From contig DASVWC010000098.1 in NCBI GenBank assembly GCA_036389835.1, positions 1-64,000 on the forward strand: a DNA stretch of 64,000 nt. The letters are read 5' to 3'. Below the pieces are notes generated by a model. That model saw nothing but the letters and a program-made list of their open reading frames with translations. It ran no database searches and was not told the origin of the DNA. The DNA comes from AC-37 sp036389835 (GTDB taxonomy: Bacteria > Actinomycetota > Thermoleophilia > Solirubrobacterales > Thermoleophilaceae). A program made the translations under genes and the position numbers. Below, in pieces: positions 1 to 7,651 of this stretch. The number at the start of each line of letters is the position of its first letter. The stretch's first letter is position 1.

Positions 1-107
1 AGCTCGCCGGCGGCGGGCTGCGCGAGGGCGTCGTGATGGAGCAGCTCGCGCGGCTTGCGGGTACGCCGCCTTCACATGCCGATCACCCGCACGAGCCGCC
101 CGCGTAG
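1..107 (+). CDS. Ppx/GppA-type exopolyphosphatase, C-terminal end only (5' truncated by window)
   Basis: Only the last 34 codons are visible, read from base 3 and ending in TAG. They contain GGGLREGVVMEQLA, which resembles the glycine-rich 'GGLREG' segment near the end of the Ppx/GppA phosphatase domain. That family hydrolyses terminal phosphate from polyphosphate or pppGpp. The gene lies 27 bases upstream of polyphosphate kinase on the same strand, a common pairing of polyphosphate synthesis and breakdown genes. The assignment rests on this short motif and the neighbour, so exopolyphosphatase versus pppGpp phosphatase cannot be decided. Confidence 0.7.
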   Translation, partial: LAGGGLREGVVMEQLARLAGTPPSHADHPHEPPA

Positions 108-134
108 TCTGATCTCGAAGGACGCGTCCGCGCA

Positions 135-2282
135 ATGACCACCTCAGACGCCGACATCCGCGTGCAGGAGTCGATCCGCACGGTCGCGCCCGCGCCCGAG
201 CGCCCGGTGCCCGAGGACCTCGACCTGCACGACAAGTCGCTGTACTTCGGGCGCGAGCTGTCGTGGCTGGAGTTCAACGACCGCGTCCTCCAGCTCGCCG
301 AGGACGAGTCGATGCCGCTGCTCGAGCGCGCGAAGTTCCTCGCGATCTACCAGTCCAACCTCGACGAGTTCTTCATGGTCCGCGTGGCGGGCCTGCACGA
401 CCAGGTCGACGCCGGGATCGACGCGCCCGGGAGCGACGGGCTCACGCCTGCCGAGACGATCGACTGCGTCGCCGCGCGCGTGAAGGAGCTGGGCGAGCGG
501 CACTCGCGGCAGTGGGCCGAGGGCGTCCTGCCCGAGCTGGCCGAGAACGGGATCAGGATCGTGACGTGCGAGGCCTGCGAGGACGCTGAGCTCGAGGCGG
601 TCGAGCGCGTCTTCCGCGACCAGATCTTCCCGGCGCTCACCCCGCTCGGGGTGGGACCGGGGCGGCCGTTCCCGTACATCTCGAACCTCTCCCTGAGCCT
701 GGCCGTGTGGTTGCGCGACCCGGTGACCGAGACCGAGAGCTTCGCCCGCGTGAAGGTGCCGAAGGAGGTCCTCCCGCGCTTCGTGCCGATCGGCGACGGC
801 GTCTGCGTGCCGCTCGAGAACGCGATCGCGCGCCACCTCGACCAGCTCTTCCCGGGGATGGAGATCGTGAGCCACGACGTGTTCCGCGTGGCGCGCGACG
901 CCGACTTCACGGTCTCCGACGAGGCCGATGACCTGCTCGAGGCCGTCGAGCACGAGCTGCGCCAGCGCCGCTTCGGCGAGGTCGTGCGGCTCGAGGTCGG
1001 CGACACGATGGAGGACGACCTGCGCGAGCGGCTGGTCCAGTGGCTCCAGGTGGAGGAGCGGCAGGTCTACGACGTCGCCGGGATGCTCGACCTGACCGAC
1101 CTCTGGGAGCTCCACGACCTCGACGGTCACTCCGACCTGCGCGAGCCGTCGCACTCGCCGGTCACGCCGGTCGCGTTCCAGGCCGAGGAGGGCGAGCGCG
1201 CGGACGTCTTCGGCGCGATGCGCCAGGGCGACGTGCTCGTCCACCAGCCCTACGAGTCCTTCTCGGCGACCGTGATCCGCTTCGTGGAGCAGGCCGTGGA
1301 GGACCCGGACGTGCTCGCGATCAAGCTGACCGTCTACCGCACCGACGACGAGTCGTCGCTGATACCCGCCCTGATCCGCGCCGCGGAGCGCGGCAAGCAG
1401 GCGGTGTGCATGCTCGAGCTCAAGGCCCGCTTCGACGAGCGCCGCAACATCGGCTGGGCGCGCGCGCTGGAGGAGGCGGGCGCGCACGTGGTCCACGGCG
1501 TGCCCGGCCTCAAGACGCACGCCAAGGCGCTGCTCGTCGTCCGCCGCGAGGGCGACGGCGTGCGCAACTACGTGCACGTCGGCACCGGCAACTACAACGC
1601 CAAGACCGCCCGGCTGTACGAGGACTTCGGCCTGTTCACCACCGATCGCGACCTGACCGCCGACGTGGCCGACCTGTTCAACTCGCTCACCGGCTACGCG
1701 CGCCCGCAGGAGTTCCGCAAGGCGCTCGTGTCGCCGCAGTACCTGCGCGAGGGGATCGTCGGGGAGATCGAGCGCACCGTGGAGGCCCACGAGAACGGCG
1801 ACGACGCGCGGATCGTCATGAAGATGAACTCGCTCGTGGACGCGCGCTGCATCCGCGCGCTCTACCGCGCCTCGCAGGCCGGGGTGCAGGTGGACCTCAA
1901 CGTGCGCGGGATCTGCCGGCTGCGCCCGGGCGTCGAGGGCGTGAGCGAGAACATCCGCGTGGTCTCGATCGTCGGGCGCTTCCTGGAGCACTCGCGGATC
2001 TACGGCTTCCATCGCGGCGAGGAGAGCCGCTACTTCATCGGGTCCGCCGACCTGATGCCGCGCAACCTCGACAGCCGCGTCGAGCTCGTGGTGCCGGTCG
2101 AGGCACCCGAGCTGCAGGCCGAGCTCGAGGACACGCTCCAGCGCTGCTTCGCCGACGACACCTTCGCGTGGGTGCTGGACTCCGACGGCTCGTGGCAGCG
2201 GCGCACGCGGGGCGAGCGCAGCGCGCACGCGGAGCTGGCCGAGCGCGCCCACGAGCGGGCCGCCGGCGCGCTCGACGCCTGA
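135..2282 (+). CDS. ppk1: Polyphosphate kinase 1
   Basis: A full-length PPK1 of 715 residues. It reversibly transfers the gamma phosphate of ATP to inorganic polyphosphate. The N-terminal domain holds 'RELSWLEFNDRVL' and 'SNLDEFFMVRVAG'. The C-terminal catalytic half resembles a phospholipase D fold and contains 'LKARFDERRNIGWA', 'PGLKTHAKALLVVRR' with the probable phosphorylated histidine at H462, 'HVGTGNYN', and a second conserved histidine at H619 in 'FLEHSRIYGF'. Length and motifs are normal, so the enzyme should be active. It follows the end of a Ppx/GppA gene. The ATG at 135 gives the usual short, variable N-terminus before the first conserved block. Confidence 0.97.
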   Translation: MTTSDADIRVQESIRTVAPAPERPVPEDLDLHDKSLYFGRELSWLEFNDRVLQLAEDESMPLLERAKFLAIYQSNLDEFFMVRVAGLHDQVDAGIDAPGSDGLTPAETIDCVAARVKELGERHSRQWAEGVLPELAENGIRIVTCEACEDAELEAVERVFRDQIFPALTPLGVGPGRPFPYISNLSLSLAVWLRDPVTETESFARVKVPKEVLPRFVPIGDGVCVPLENAIARHLDQLFPGMEIVSHDVFRVARDADFTVSDEADDLLEAVEHELRQRRFGEVVRLEVGDTMEDDLRERLVQWLQVEERQVYDVAGMLDLTDLWELHDLDGHSDLREPSHSPVTPVAFQAEEGERADVFGAMRQGDVLVHQPYESFSATVIRFVEQAVEDPDVLAIKLTVYRTDDESSLIPALIRAAERGKQAVCMLELKARFDERRNIGWARALEEAGAHVVHGVPGLKTHAKALLVVRREGDGVRNYVHVGTGNYNAKTARLYEDFGLFTTDRDLTADVADLFNSLTGYARPQEFRKALVSPQYLREGIVGEIERTVEAHENGDDARIVMKMNSLVDARCIRALYRASQAGVQVDLNVRGICRLRPGVEGVSENIRVVSIVGRFLEHSRIYGFHRGEESRYFIGSADLMPRNLDSRVELVVPVEAPELQAELEDTLQRCFADDTFAWVLDSDGSWQRRTRGERSAHAELAERAHERAAGALDA

Positions 2283-2347
2283 CCAGACCCGCCCTGGACG
2301 GATGTACGTGGCGAGCCACGGACATCGGACCGATAGTGGTCGCAGGC

Positions 2348-4036
2348 ATGCGTCCCTCCCTCAGAGAGCGCCTCGGCTTCGCCGAGGCCGCGTATCCGTC
2401 CGGCGAGGGCTGCGCCGAGCGCGGCATGATGGCCCGCTCGCTGATGTACCTGTTCACGGCGGGCGGCGCGATCACCGCGGCCTCGCTGCTGTTCTCGCCG
2501 AGCGACGCCCACGAGACGCGCATCGCGATCACCGCCGGCGCCGCGTTCGGCCTCGCGGTGGCCGTGTTCTTCGCGTACGACCGGCTCCCGCTCTGGGGCT
2601 TCCAGGCGTTCCTGCTCGCGGGCACCGTGCTGGTCGAGTGGGCGGTCTACTCGAGCAGCGAGACCACCAGCCCGTACGCGATGTTCTACTTCTGGATCGC
2701 GATCTACGCGTTCTACTTCCTCAGCCGGGCCCGCGCGCTGCTGCAGATGGGGGGCATAGCGCTGGCGTACTCGGCCACGCTGGTCGTCCGCGACGACCTC
2801 GCCACCACGCCGGTGCTGCACTGGGCGGTCGTGACCTCCACGCTCGTGGTGGCCGGCGCGCTGATCGGCGTCCAGCGAAACCACGTCGACCGGCTGATCG
2901 CCCGGCTCTCGGACGCCGCGCGCACCGACAGCCTCACGAGCCTGCTCAACCGCCGCGGATTCGAGGAGCTCTACGAGACCGAGCTCGAGCGCGCGCGCCG
3001 CAGCGGCCGCCCGCTCAGCGTGATCGTCGGCGACCTCGACGCCTTCAAGGCGGTCAACGACCGCTTCGGCCACGCCGCCGGCGACCGCGCGCTGGAGCGG
3101 CTCAGCGAGATCCTCCAGACGGTCAAGCGGCGGATCGACACCGCGGCGCGCGTGGGCGGCGAGGAGTTCGCCGTGATCGCGCCCGACACCGACCACCACG
3201 CGGCCTACATCCTCGCCGAGCGCATGCGCCGCGAGGTTCGCGACGCCTTCGCGTCCGAGCCGTTCCACCTGACCATCTCGCTCGGCATCGCCACCTTCCC
3301 GCGCCACGGCGCCACGGCGGAGTCGCTGATCGGCGGCGCGGACGAGGCGCTGTACGCGGCCAAGAAGCTGGGCCGCGACCGCACGGTCGTCTACAACCCC
3401 GAGCTCGCCGACTCGCTGCTCGCGGCGACCGGCCAGCCGACGCCGCGCTCAGAGCGCCACAGCACCACGGTGCTGGCGCTCGCCGAGGTGATCGACATCC
3501 GCGACCAGGGCACCGCCGCGCACTCGGAGACGGTCGGGCGCTACGCGGGCGCCATCGCCCGCGAGCTGGGCCTCGGCTCCGACCTCGTCGAGCGCGTGCG
3601 CTTCGGCGGGATCGTGCACGACGTCGGCAAGATCGGCATCCCCGACTCGGTCCTGCGCAAGCCGGGCTGGCTGTCGGAGGAGGACTGGCGCGAGATGCGC
3701 CGCCACCCCGAGATCGGCGCGCGCATCCTGCGCGGCGCGAACCTCGACGACATCGGCGAGTGGGTGCTCGCCCACCACGAGCGCCCCGACGGGAAGGGCT
3801 ACCCGCAGGGGCTCAGCGGCGGCGACATCCCGCTCGAGGCGCGGATCCTCGCGGTGGCCGACGCCTACGAGGCGATGACGAGCGACCGCGTGTACCGCCC
3901 GGCGCTGACCTCGCAGGTCGCGCGCGAGGAGCTGCTGCGCTGCGCCGGCTCCCAGTTCGACGGCCGCGTGGTGGACGCCTTCCTGACGGTGCTGGACCGC
4001 GAGGACGCCGTCCGCGAAGTCCCGGTCGCGTCCTAG
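2348..4036 (+). CDS. Membrane GGDEF / HD-GYP cyclic-di-GMP turnover protein
   Basis: A 562-residue protein joining a diguanylate cyclase (makes c-di-GMP) to an HD-GYP phosphodiesterase (breaks it down). About six hydrophobic segments fill residues 30-175. The GGDEF domain spans about 195-345, with the active-site signature as GGEEF at 270-274 and an upstream 'GDLDAFKAVNDRFGH'. The HD-GYP domain spans about 365-550, with H424-D425 in 'HDVGKIGIPD' and 'HHERPDGKGYP' at 476-486. Both signatures look intact, so the direction of control cannot be told from sequence. The ATG at 2348 is chosen; an in-frame GTG at 2336 is possible. A GATAGT box 10 bases before the ATG may be a -10 element. Confidence 0.93.
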   Translation: MRPSLRERLGFAEAAYPSGEGCAERGMMARSLMYLFTAGGAITAASLLFSPSDAHETRIAITAGAAFGLAVAVFFAYDRLPLWGFQAFLLAGTVLVEWAVYSSSETTSPYAMFYFWIAIYAFYFLSRARALLQMGGIALAYSATLVVRDDLATTPVLHWAVVTSTLVVAGALIGVQRNHVDRLIARLSDAARTDSLTSLLNRRGFEELYETELERARRSGRPLSVIVGDLDAFKAVNDRFGHAAGDRALERLSEILQTVKRRIDTAARVGGEEFAVIAPDTDHHAAYILAERMRREVRDAFASEPFHLTISLGIATFPRHGATAESLIGGADEALYAAKKLGRDRTVVYNPELADSLLAATGQPTPRSERHSTTVLALAEVIDIRDQGTAAHSETVGRYAGAIARELGLGSDLVERVRFGGIVHDVGKIGIPDSVLRKPGWLSEEDWREMRRHPEIGARILRGANLDDIGEWVLAHHERPDGKGYPQGLSGGDIPLEARILAVADAYEAMTSDRVYRPALTSQVAREELLRCAGSQFDGRVVDAFLTVLDREDAVREVPVAS

Positions 4037-4046
4037 CGCGACCGCC

Positions 4047-4664
4047 TCAGGCGAGCAGCCCCAGGTCGCGCGCGCGGACGACCGCGTCCGCCCGGTTGCG
4101 CGCCTGCATCTTGCGGTAGAGGGCCGTGGTGTGGTCCTTGATCGTGTTGGTGGAGAGCGTGAGCGACTGGGCGATCTCGCGGTTGGTCGCGCCGGCGCCG
4201 ATCAGCTCGAGCACCTCGAGCTCGCGCCGTGTCAGCAGGCCGCGCGGCGTGTCGGACTCGGCCGCGAAGAGGCTCATGCCGAGCGCGACCGTGCGGATCG
4301 CGCCGGCGATCTCGCGCCCGCGCCAGGTGGCCGGCACCGTTCCGTCGGCCCCGGCGTTGCGGGCCCTCTGCCTCGAGATCGGCTCGGTCGCGACGATCAG
4401 GACGCGCAGCGCGGCCGACTCCGCGCGCAGCGCCGCGCACAGCTCGGCCGCGCGGTGCACTGGCAGGCCCGCTCCGAGCACCGCGACCTGCGGCCTGAGG
4501 CTGCGCACGATCGCCAGCGCCTGCGCGGGGCTGCTCGCGCCGAGCAGGCGCTCCACCCACGGCTCGCCGTCGAGCAGCTGCCTGAACCCGAGCTGGACGA
4601 CGTCGCGGCCGTCCACGAGCAGGACGCGCGTGCGGATGTGGGGGCCTCTCGTCACGAGCGCCAC
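4047..4664 (-). CDS. LuxR/NarL-type DNA-binding response regulator with degenerate receiver domain
   Basis: A 205-residue protein with an N-terminal receiver-like domain (about 12-130) and a C-terminal LuxR helix-turn-helix (about 140-205; 'LTRRELEVLELIGAGATNREIA' region and 'STNTIKDHTTALYRKM'). The first receiver strand 'VLLVDGRD' is recognisable. The strand that normally ends in the phosphorylated aspartate reads 'VAVLGAGLP', with no Asp. The regulator is therefore probably not controlled by phosphorylation in the usual way, and no histidine kinase is adjacent. It is read from a GTG with GGGAGG about 10 bases upstream. It converges on the GGDEF/HD-GYP gene with a 10-base gap. Confidence 0.88.
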   Translation of the reverse strand: MALVTRGPHIRTRVLLVDGRDVVQLGFRQLLDGEPWVERLLGASSPAQALAIVRSLRPQVAVLGAGLPVHRAAELCAALRAESAALRVLIVATEPISRQRARNAGADGTVPATWRGREIAGAIRTVALGMSLFAAESDTPRGLLTRRELEVLELIGAGATNREIAQSLTLSTNTIKDHTTALYRKMQARNRADAVVRARDLGLLA

Positions 4665-4833
4665 GGTGCCACGTCCTCCCGCCGCCGCGCGAGCAGAATC
4701 CCCCGGCTGACCGAGCGCCCGCCACCCGCGCAGCCCCGCGCCGCGCCCCGCTGACCCCCCGCCCGGGGGCCGGAGCCGGACCGGCGGGCCGTCCGCCGCG
4801 CCGGTCGCGGTTGCCGCTACCCTCGTCGGCGCA

Positions 4834-4907
<74 letters not shown>

Positions 4908-4909
4908 CT

Positions 4910-5010
4910 CGCGGGGCTGCAAACCGTCGGATTCCTGCGTCCTCGGTCGCTCGCGTGCATTCGCACGCCACGCTCCCTGCGTCCTTGGACTCCTCGGTTT
5001 TCGCCCCGCG
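4910..5010. other. Structured inverted-repeat element directly after tRNA-Asp
   Basis: Three bases after the tRNA, CGCGGGGC (4910-4917) followed by AAACCG (4921-4926) can pair with CGGTTT (4995-5000) and GCCCCGCG (5003-5010), giving a long, slightly bulged outer stem. Inside is a perfect hairpin, GCGTGC-ATTC-GCACGC (4953-4968), flanked by near-identical direct repeats of 13 bases at 4934-4946 and 4976-4988 (CCTGCGTCCTCGG / CCTGCGTCCTTGG). It could be a tRNA transcription terminator or processing signal, a small structured RNA, or an integration scar. No protein-coding interpretation is convincing. Confidence 0.5.
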
Positions 5011-5027
5011 CGTGTTCCTCACGAGGT

Positions 5028-5056
5028 TTGACCAGGATCGGCTGACCGCTTAGGCT
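5028..5056 (+). promoter_or_regulatory. Sigma70-like promoter for the membrane protein gene at 5084
   Basis: TTGACC (5028-5033) is separated by 17 bases from TAGGCT (5051-5056), good matches to -35 and -10 elements. Transcription would start about 20 bases before the ATG at 5084. Confidence 0.6.
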
Positions 5057-5083
5057 CGATCTACCGGACAAAGGCGGTCGGTC

Positions 5084-5653
5084 ATGGGCTGGGTCAAGAG
5101 GATCGTGGTGGGGGCATCGGCTGTCGCGACGGTCATGCTCCTCGTGTCGCACTTCACCCGAGACGATGGCAGCGTGGGCGACCTCGCCGTCGGGTTCGCC
5201 CTGGTCTTCGCGGTGATCCTGCTCGGCGGCTCCCTGCTCGCGCTCGTCGTCCATTCCGTCCCGCGTCGCTGGCGGGCGCTCGTGCTCGCATCGACCCTCC
5301 TCCCCGCGCTCGCCGCGGGTGGAGCGCTCGGGCTGCCGGAGTCGGCGATCCACCTCTCCGACGACGCCGAGTGGGCCTACCGGGCGGGACGCGAGATCTC
5401 CGTCGCGGCGCTCGTGGTGGCCGCCGCCCTGTCCGCTGTGGTCGCGCGCGGTCACGGCCACCGGGTCGCGGCGATCGCGGGGACCGCGGTGTTGACGTTT
5501 GCGATTGGCGCCGTCGCGCGCGACCTCCTCGCGCGCGATCAGCAGCCGTCGTGGTGCTACGCGGACGAGGTCGAGGTCTTCCCGGACGGTGGCGTCGCGA
5601 CCTCGGGCGAGTACGACGACTGCACGGTGCTCCTCCCCGCGCGGAAAACGTAG
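5084..5653 (+). CDS. Hypothetical multi-pass membrane protein
   Basis: I do not recognise a family for this 189-residue protein. It shows four to five hydrophobic stretches (about residues 7-22, 33-58, 64-82, 102-122 and 130-148), a short polar loop with 'PESAIHLSDDAEWAYRAGRE', and an acidic C-terminal tail (about 155-189) with two cysteines, 'SWCYADE' and 'YDDCTVLL', that may sit outside the membrane. It has its own promoter and lies between tRNA-Asp and the toxin-antitoxin pair, so it may belong to the same small tRNA-adjacent accessory block. It is less typical of its surroundings than the housekeeping genes on either side. Confidence 0.65.
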   Translation: MGWVKRIVVGASAVATVMLLVSHFTRDDGSVGDLAVGFALVFAVILLGGSLLALVVHSVPRRWRALVLASTLLPALAAGGALGLPESAIHLSDDAEWAYRAGREISVAALVVAAALSAVVARGHGHRVAAIAGTAVLTFAIGAVARDLLARDQQPSWCYADEVEVFPDGGVATSGEYDDCTVLLPARKT

Positions 5654-5795
5654 CGCCCGGCGCCGGCCTCAACCCGCGCCAGAATCCGGACGACCCCTCG
5701 CATCACGGGATCACCAAGCGCCGCCACGCTCGAGGACTCCCGATGGCGCACGTGCATCCTTATGCCGTCACCTGGGCTTGGTGGATACGTTGCCT

Positions 5796-6302
5796 CTAGG
5801 GAAGCGGCGACCGACGCAGGGCGCGCTCGCTCAGGCGCTCGCGTCTGAACGCCTGGTTGGCCGTCTCGCCCCGCCGGCCGGCTGCGCGCTTCAGGTAGTC
5901 CCAAGGGTCATCAGCATCGCGACCGACCGTCGCAAGCCGCCATACCTGTGGACGATCCGGGCGGCTGCGCTGGCAGATGTTGGAGATGTGGGCGAAGACG
6001 AGCCCGGTCGCCTTGATCGGGTCGTGCCCGGCGGCCGCGGCGACGACGAGCGTGAGCTTCGTCTGGCAGAGCACGGATAGCTCGCGCGGCAGGCTGAGCA
6101 TCCGAACGTCGGTCGTGATTAGGCCATCCCACGGTCGCTCGTCGGTGTGGAGCGCGAGCAGGACCTCCCAGTCGTCCAGCGTCGCCATCGCCGGGTGCAC
6201 GTCGGCGATCGGGACGAGCTCCGCGTCAGCTTCGAGCCAGTCGCGGAGGCTGTCGACGATCGGCTGCGGGAAGTTCTGATCGAGCGCGAAGAGGCGCGGC
6301 AT
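5796..6302 (-). CDS. PIN-like domain toxin of a type II toxin-antitoxin pair (DUF5615-like)
   Basis: A 168-residue soluble protein starting 'MPRLFALDQNFPQPIV', typical of PIN-like ribonuclease toxins, where an N-terminal Asp (here D8) helps bind metal. Further candidate acidic residues are D43/D44, E46 and D65 in 'LITTDVRML', the usual position of the second PIN aspartate. Such toxins are predicted to cleave RNA. The gene lies 14 bases downstream of a MerR-HTH/DUF433 gene on the same strand, matching the known pairing of DUF433 antitoxins with PIN-like toxins. The basic C-terminal tail (about 125-168) looks disordered. The toxin role is inferred from family and context. Confidence 0.72.
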   Translation of the reverse strand: MPRLFALDQNFPQPIVDSLRDWLEADAELVPIADVHPAMATLDDWEVLLALHTDERPWDGLITTDVRMLSLPRELSVLCQTKLTLVVAAAAGHDPIKATGLVFAHISNICQRSRPDRPQVWRLATVGRDADDPWDYLKRAAGRRGETANQAFRRERLSERALRRSPLP

Positions 6303-6316
6303 CGCCGGCTCCCGCG

Positions 6317-6982
6317 TCAGGCGGCCAGGGCGAGGTCAGGCTGGAGCTGGCTCTCGAGGTCGAGCGCCTGCTCCACGTCAGCCGCCTGAATGACGGGGTA
6401 CAGGCGCATGATCTTGGCGGTGGTCAGGCGGCGGCGGTGAAGCGCGGCGAGCGCCTCGGTCCCGATGCGGGTGCGGTGTACGTGCGGCGCGCCAGCGAGC
6501 TTGCCGGGGACGATCCGGAGACGTGGACGTGGAGCTACGAGATCGGGGCCGCGCTGGGTCTCGCCGATCTCGAACGGCCGCAGTACGTCGAGCAGCTCGG
6601 CGTCGAGCACCTCCTGGCCGCCAAGCTCGGACGCCTGACCGCTCGGATCGAGCACGATCTTTCCCGCGCGGTCGACGCCTACGTTCGGACTCCGGTCGTC
6701 GGTCCAGAGCTCGAGATCGAGCTCCGCGAGCGCCCGGAGCGCGTTGCGCACGGCCTTCATGGCGGTCGCCGGCACGTCGTGTCCGTCAGGGGCGGGCTTG
6801 GTTGCTCGCAGCCACGCGATGGTCCGCAGGCCGAGCAGGTCGCTGTAGGACCACAGCTTGACCCGCTCCCGCGATACGCTCGGCACGAGGATCTCCTCAC
6901 GCGCCCAGTAGTGCACGGTGGACTTCGGCACGCCGGACAGGGCGGCGGCGCGGTCGGCCGGATAGGCGCCTCGGGGATCCAT
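6317..6982 (-). CDS. MerR-type HTH / DUF433 fusion, probable antitoxin and autoregulator
   Basis: From the ATG at 6982 this is a 221-residue protein. Residues about 5-55 form a MerR-like winged helix ('DRAAALSGVPKSTVHYWA' then 'LWSYSDLLGLRTIAWLR'). Residues about 150-210 match DUF433: 'VPGKLAGAPHVHRTRIGTEA' followed by 'LTTAKIMRLYPVIQAADVEQ'. DUF433 proteins are antitoxins of PIN-like toxins, and such a toxin is encoded just downstream. The HTH suggests that it represses its own operon. A longer start at 7051 (GTG) exists, but a TCGACA-18-GATACT promoter lies only 6 bases before the 6982 ATG, which favours the shorter, leaderless form. Confidence 0.78.
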   Translation of the reverse strand: MDPRGAYPADRAAALSGVPKSTVHYWAREEILVPSVSRERVKLWSYSDLLGLRTIAWLRATKPAPDGHDVPATAMKAVRNALRALAELDLELWTDDRSPNVGVDRAGKIVLDPSGQASELGGQEVLDAELLDVLRPFEIGETQRGPDLVAPRPRLRIVPGKLAGAPHVHRTRIGTEALAALHRRRLTTAKIMRLYPVIQAADVEQALDLESQLQPDLALAA

Positions 6983-6988
6983 ACGTCC

Positions 6989-7018
6989 AGTATCGCGGGC
7001 GATCATGACGCGTGTCGA
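6989..7018 (-). promoter_or_regulatory. Promoter of the toxin-antitoxin operon
   Basis: On the minus strand TCGACA (7018-7013) lies 18 bases from GATACT (6994-6989), which ends 6 bases before the antitoxin ATG at 6982. Transcription would start at or next to the start codon, giving a leaderless mRNA. There is no Shine-Dalgarno sequence. Confidence 0.6.
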
Positions 7019-7060
7019 GTCCTCACGCGGCCGACGGAAGGATGCTCGCACGCGGGGGCA

Positions 7061-7175
7061 GCGGACGCAGGCCAGCGGCCTCGCGGGCCCACTCGACGAG
7101 CCGACGTAGCGCGACCGGTCGAGGCGCCGGCCGAGTTCCTCAGGTCCCTGGCCACGGCACGATCCTAGGAGCCCG
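7061..7175 (-). other. Gene-free stretch with a possible coding relic
   Basis: Nothing definite is encoded here. On the minus strand one frame reads about 27 protein-like codons ('LRRLVEWAREAAGLRPLPPR' and a few more) to a stop, but a stop also lies shortly upstream and there is no start codon. It may be the broken end of a former gene next to the toxin-antitoxin pair, or chance in GC-rich sequence. Confidence 0.2.
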
Positions 7176-7205
7176 TTGACCCCGCCCGCAGCGGGGCAAT
7201 AGGGT
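7176..7205 (+). promoter_or_regulatory. Promoter with inverted repeat in the spacer (SnoaL-like gene)
   Basis: TTGACC (7176-7181) and TAGGGT (7200-7205) are 18 bases apart and resemble -35/-10 boxes. Between and overlapping them is a perfect inverted repeat, CCCCGC-CCGCA-GCGGGG (7180-7196), extended by TTG on the left and CAA on the right with one bulged base. This position suits a repressor operator. The gene it serves starts at 7234 with AGAGGAG as ribosome site. Confidence 0.55.
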
Positions 7206-7233
7206 CCGCTCGAACCCGGTGAGAGGAGTGCCC

Positions 7234-7602
7234 ATGGCCAGCGGGGCCGACGTGATCCGAGAGGCCTACGACGCGTTCGCGCGCGGTGACATCCCGGGGG
7301 TGCTCGAGCTGGTCTCCGACGACGTGGAATGGACGGTCGCCGAGGTGCTCGTCCAGGGCGGGAGCTGGCAGGGCAGGGACGGCGCCGGCCAGTTCTTCCA
7401 GGGGCTGGGTGAGAAGTACGAGGAGCTGTCGGTCGACATCCACGACCTGGTCGACGGCGGCGATCGCGTGGTCGGCGTAGGCGTCGGCCGCGGGAAGCGC
7501 CGCGACGGCGGCCCGGTCGAATACGGGTTCGCGCACGTCTTCACGGTCAGCGAAGGGAAGGTCACGCGCTTCCGCGAGTACGCGGACCGCGCGGTCGACT
7601 GA
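7234..7602 (+). CDS. SnoaL/NTF2-like (ketosteroid isomerase-like) protein
   Basis: A 122-residue protein of the NTF2-like cone fold. It begins 'MASGADVIREAYDAFARGDI', then 'LELVSDDVEWTV', 'WQGRDGAGQFFQGL', and a strand-rich end 'YGFAHVFTVSEGKVTRFREY', the usual order in SnoaL-like proteins. Members bind or isomerise small hydrophobic molecules, and the ligand cannot be predicted. The ATG at 7234 is chosen because AGAGGAG lies about 8 bases before it; an in-frame GTG at 7219 has no ribosome site. It has its own promoter, and the aldolase-kinase-SDR run begins 49 bases downstream. Confidence 0.85.
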   Translation: MASGADVIREAYDAFARGDIPGVLELVSDDVEWTVAEVLVQGGSWQGRDGAGQFFQGLGEKYEELSVDIHDLVDGGDRVVGVGVGRGKRRDGGPVEYGFAHVFTVSEGKVTRFREYADRAVD

Positions 7603-7636
7603 GGCGGCCGGCGCGCCGGCACGGCGCCGGGAGACG

Positions 7637-7642
7637 TAGGGT
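7637..7642 (+). promoter_or_regulatory. Candidate -10 box TAGGGT for the class II aldolase gene
   Basis: TAGGGT lies 9 bases before the ATG at 7652, with no Shine-Dalgarno sequence in between. The same hexamer precedes the starts at 25622 and 28560. Leaderless transcription is the simplest reading. Confidence 0.4.
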
Positions 7643-7651
7643 TCCCGGCCC

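Noticed and set aside
5743..5799. An 18-codon Trp-containing mini-frame that could be a leader peptide
   Set aside because: No attenuator hairpin or biosynthetic gene follows; the next gene is convergent.
7013..7051. Longer GTG start at 7051 for the MerR/DUF433 protein
   Set aside because: It would place the strong TCGACA-18-GATACT promoter inside the coding region, and the extra residues are Arg-rich and not MerR-like.
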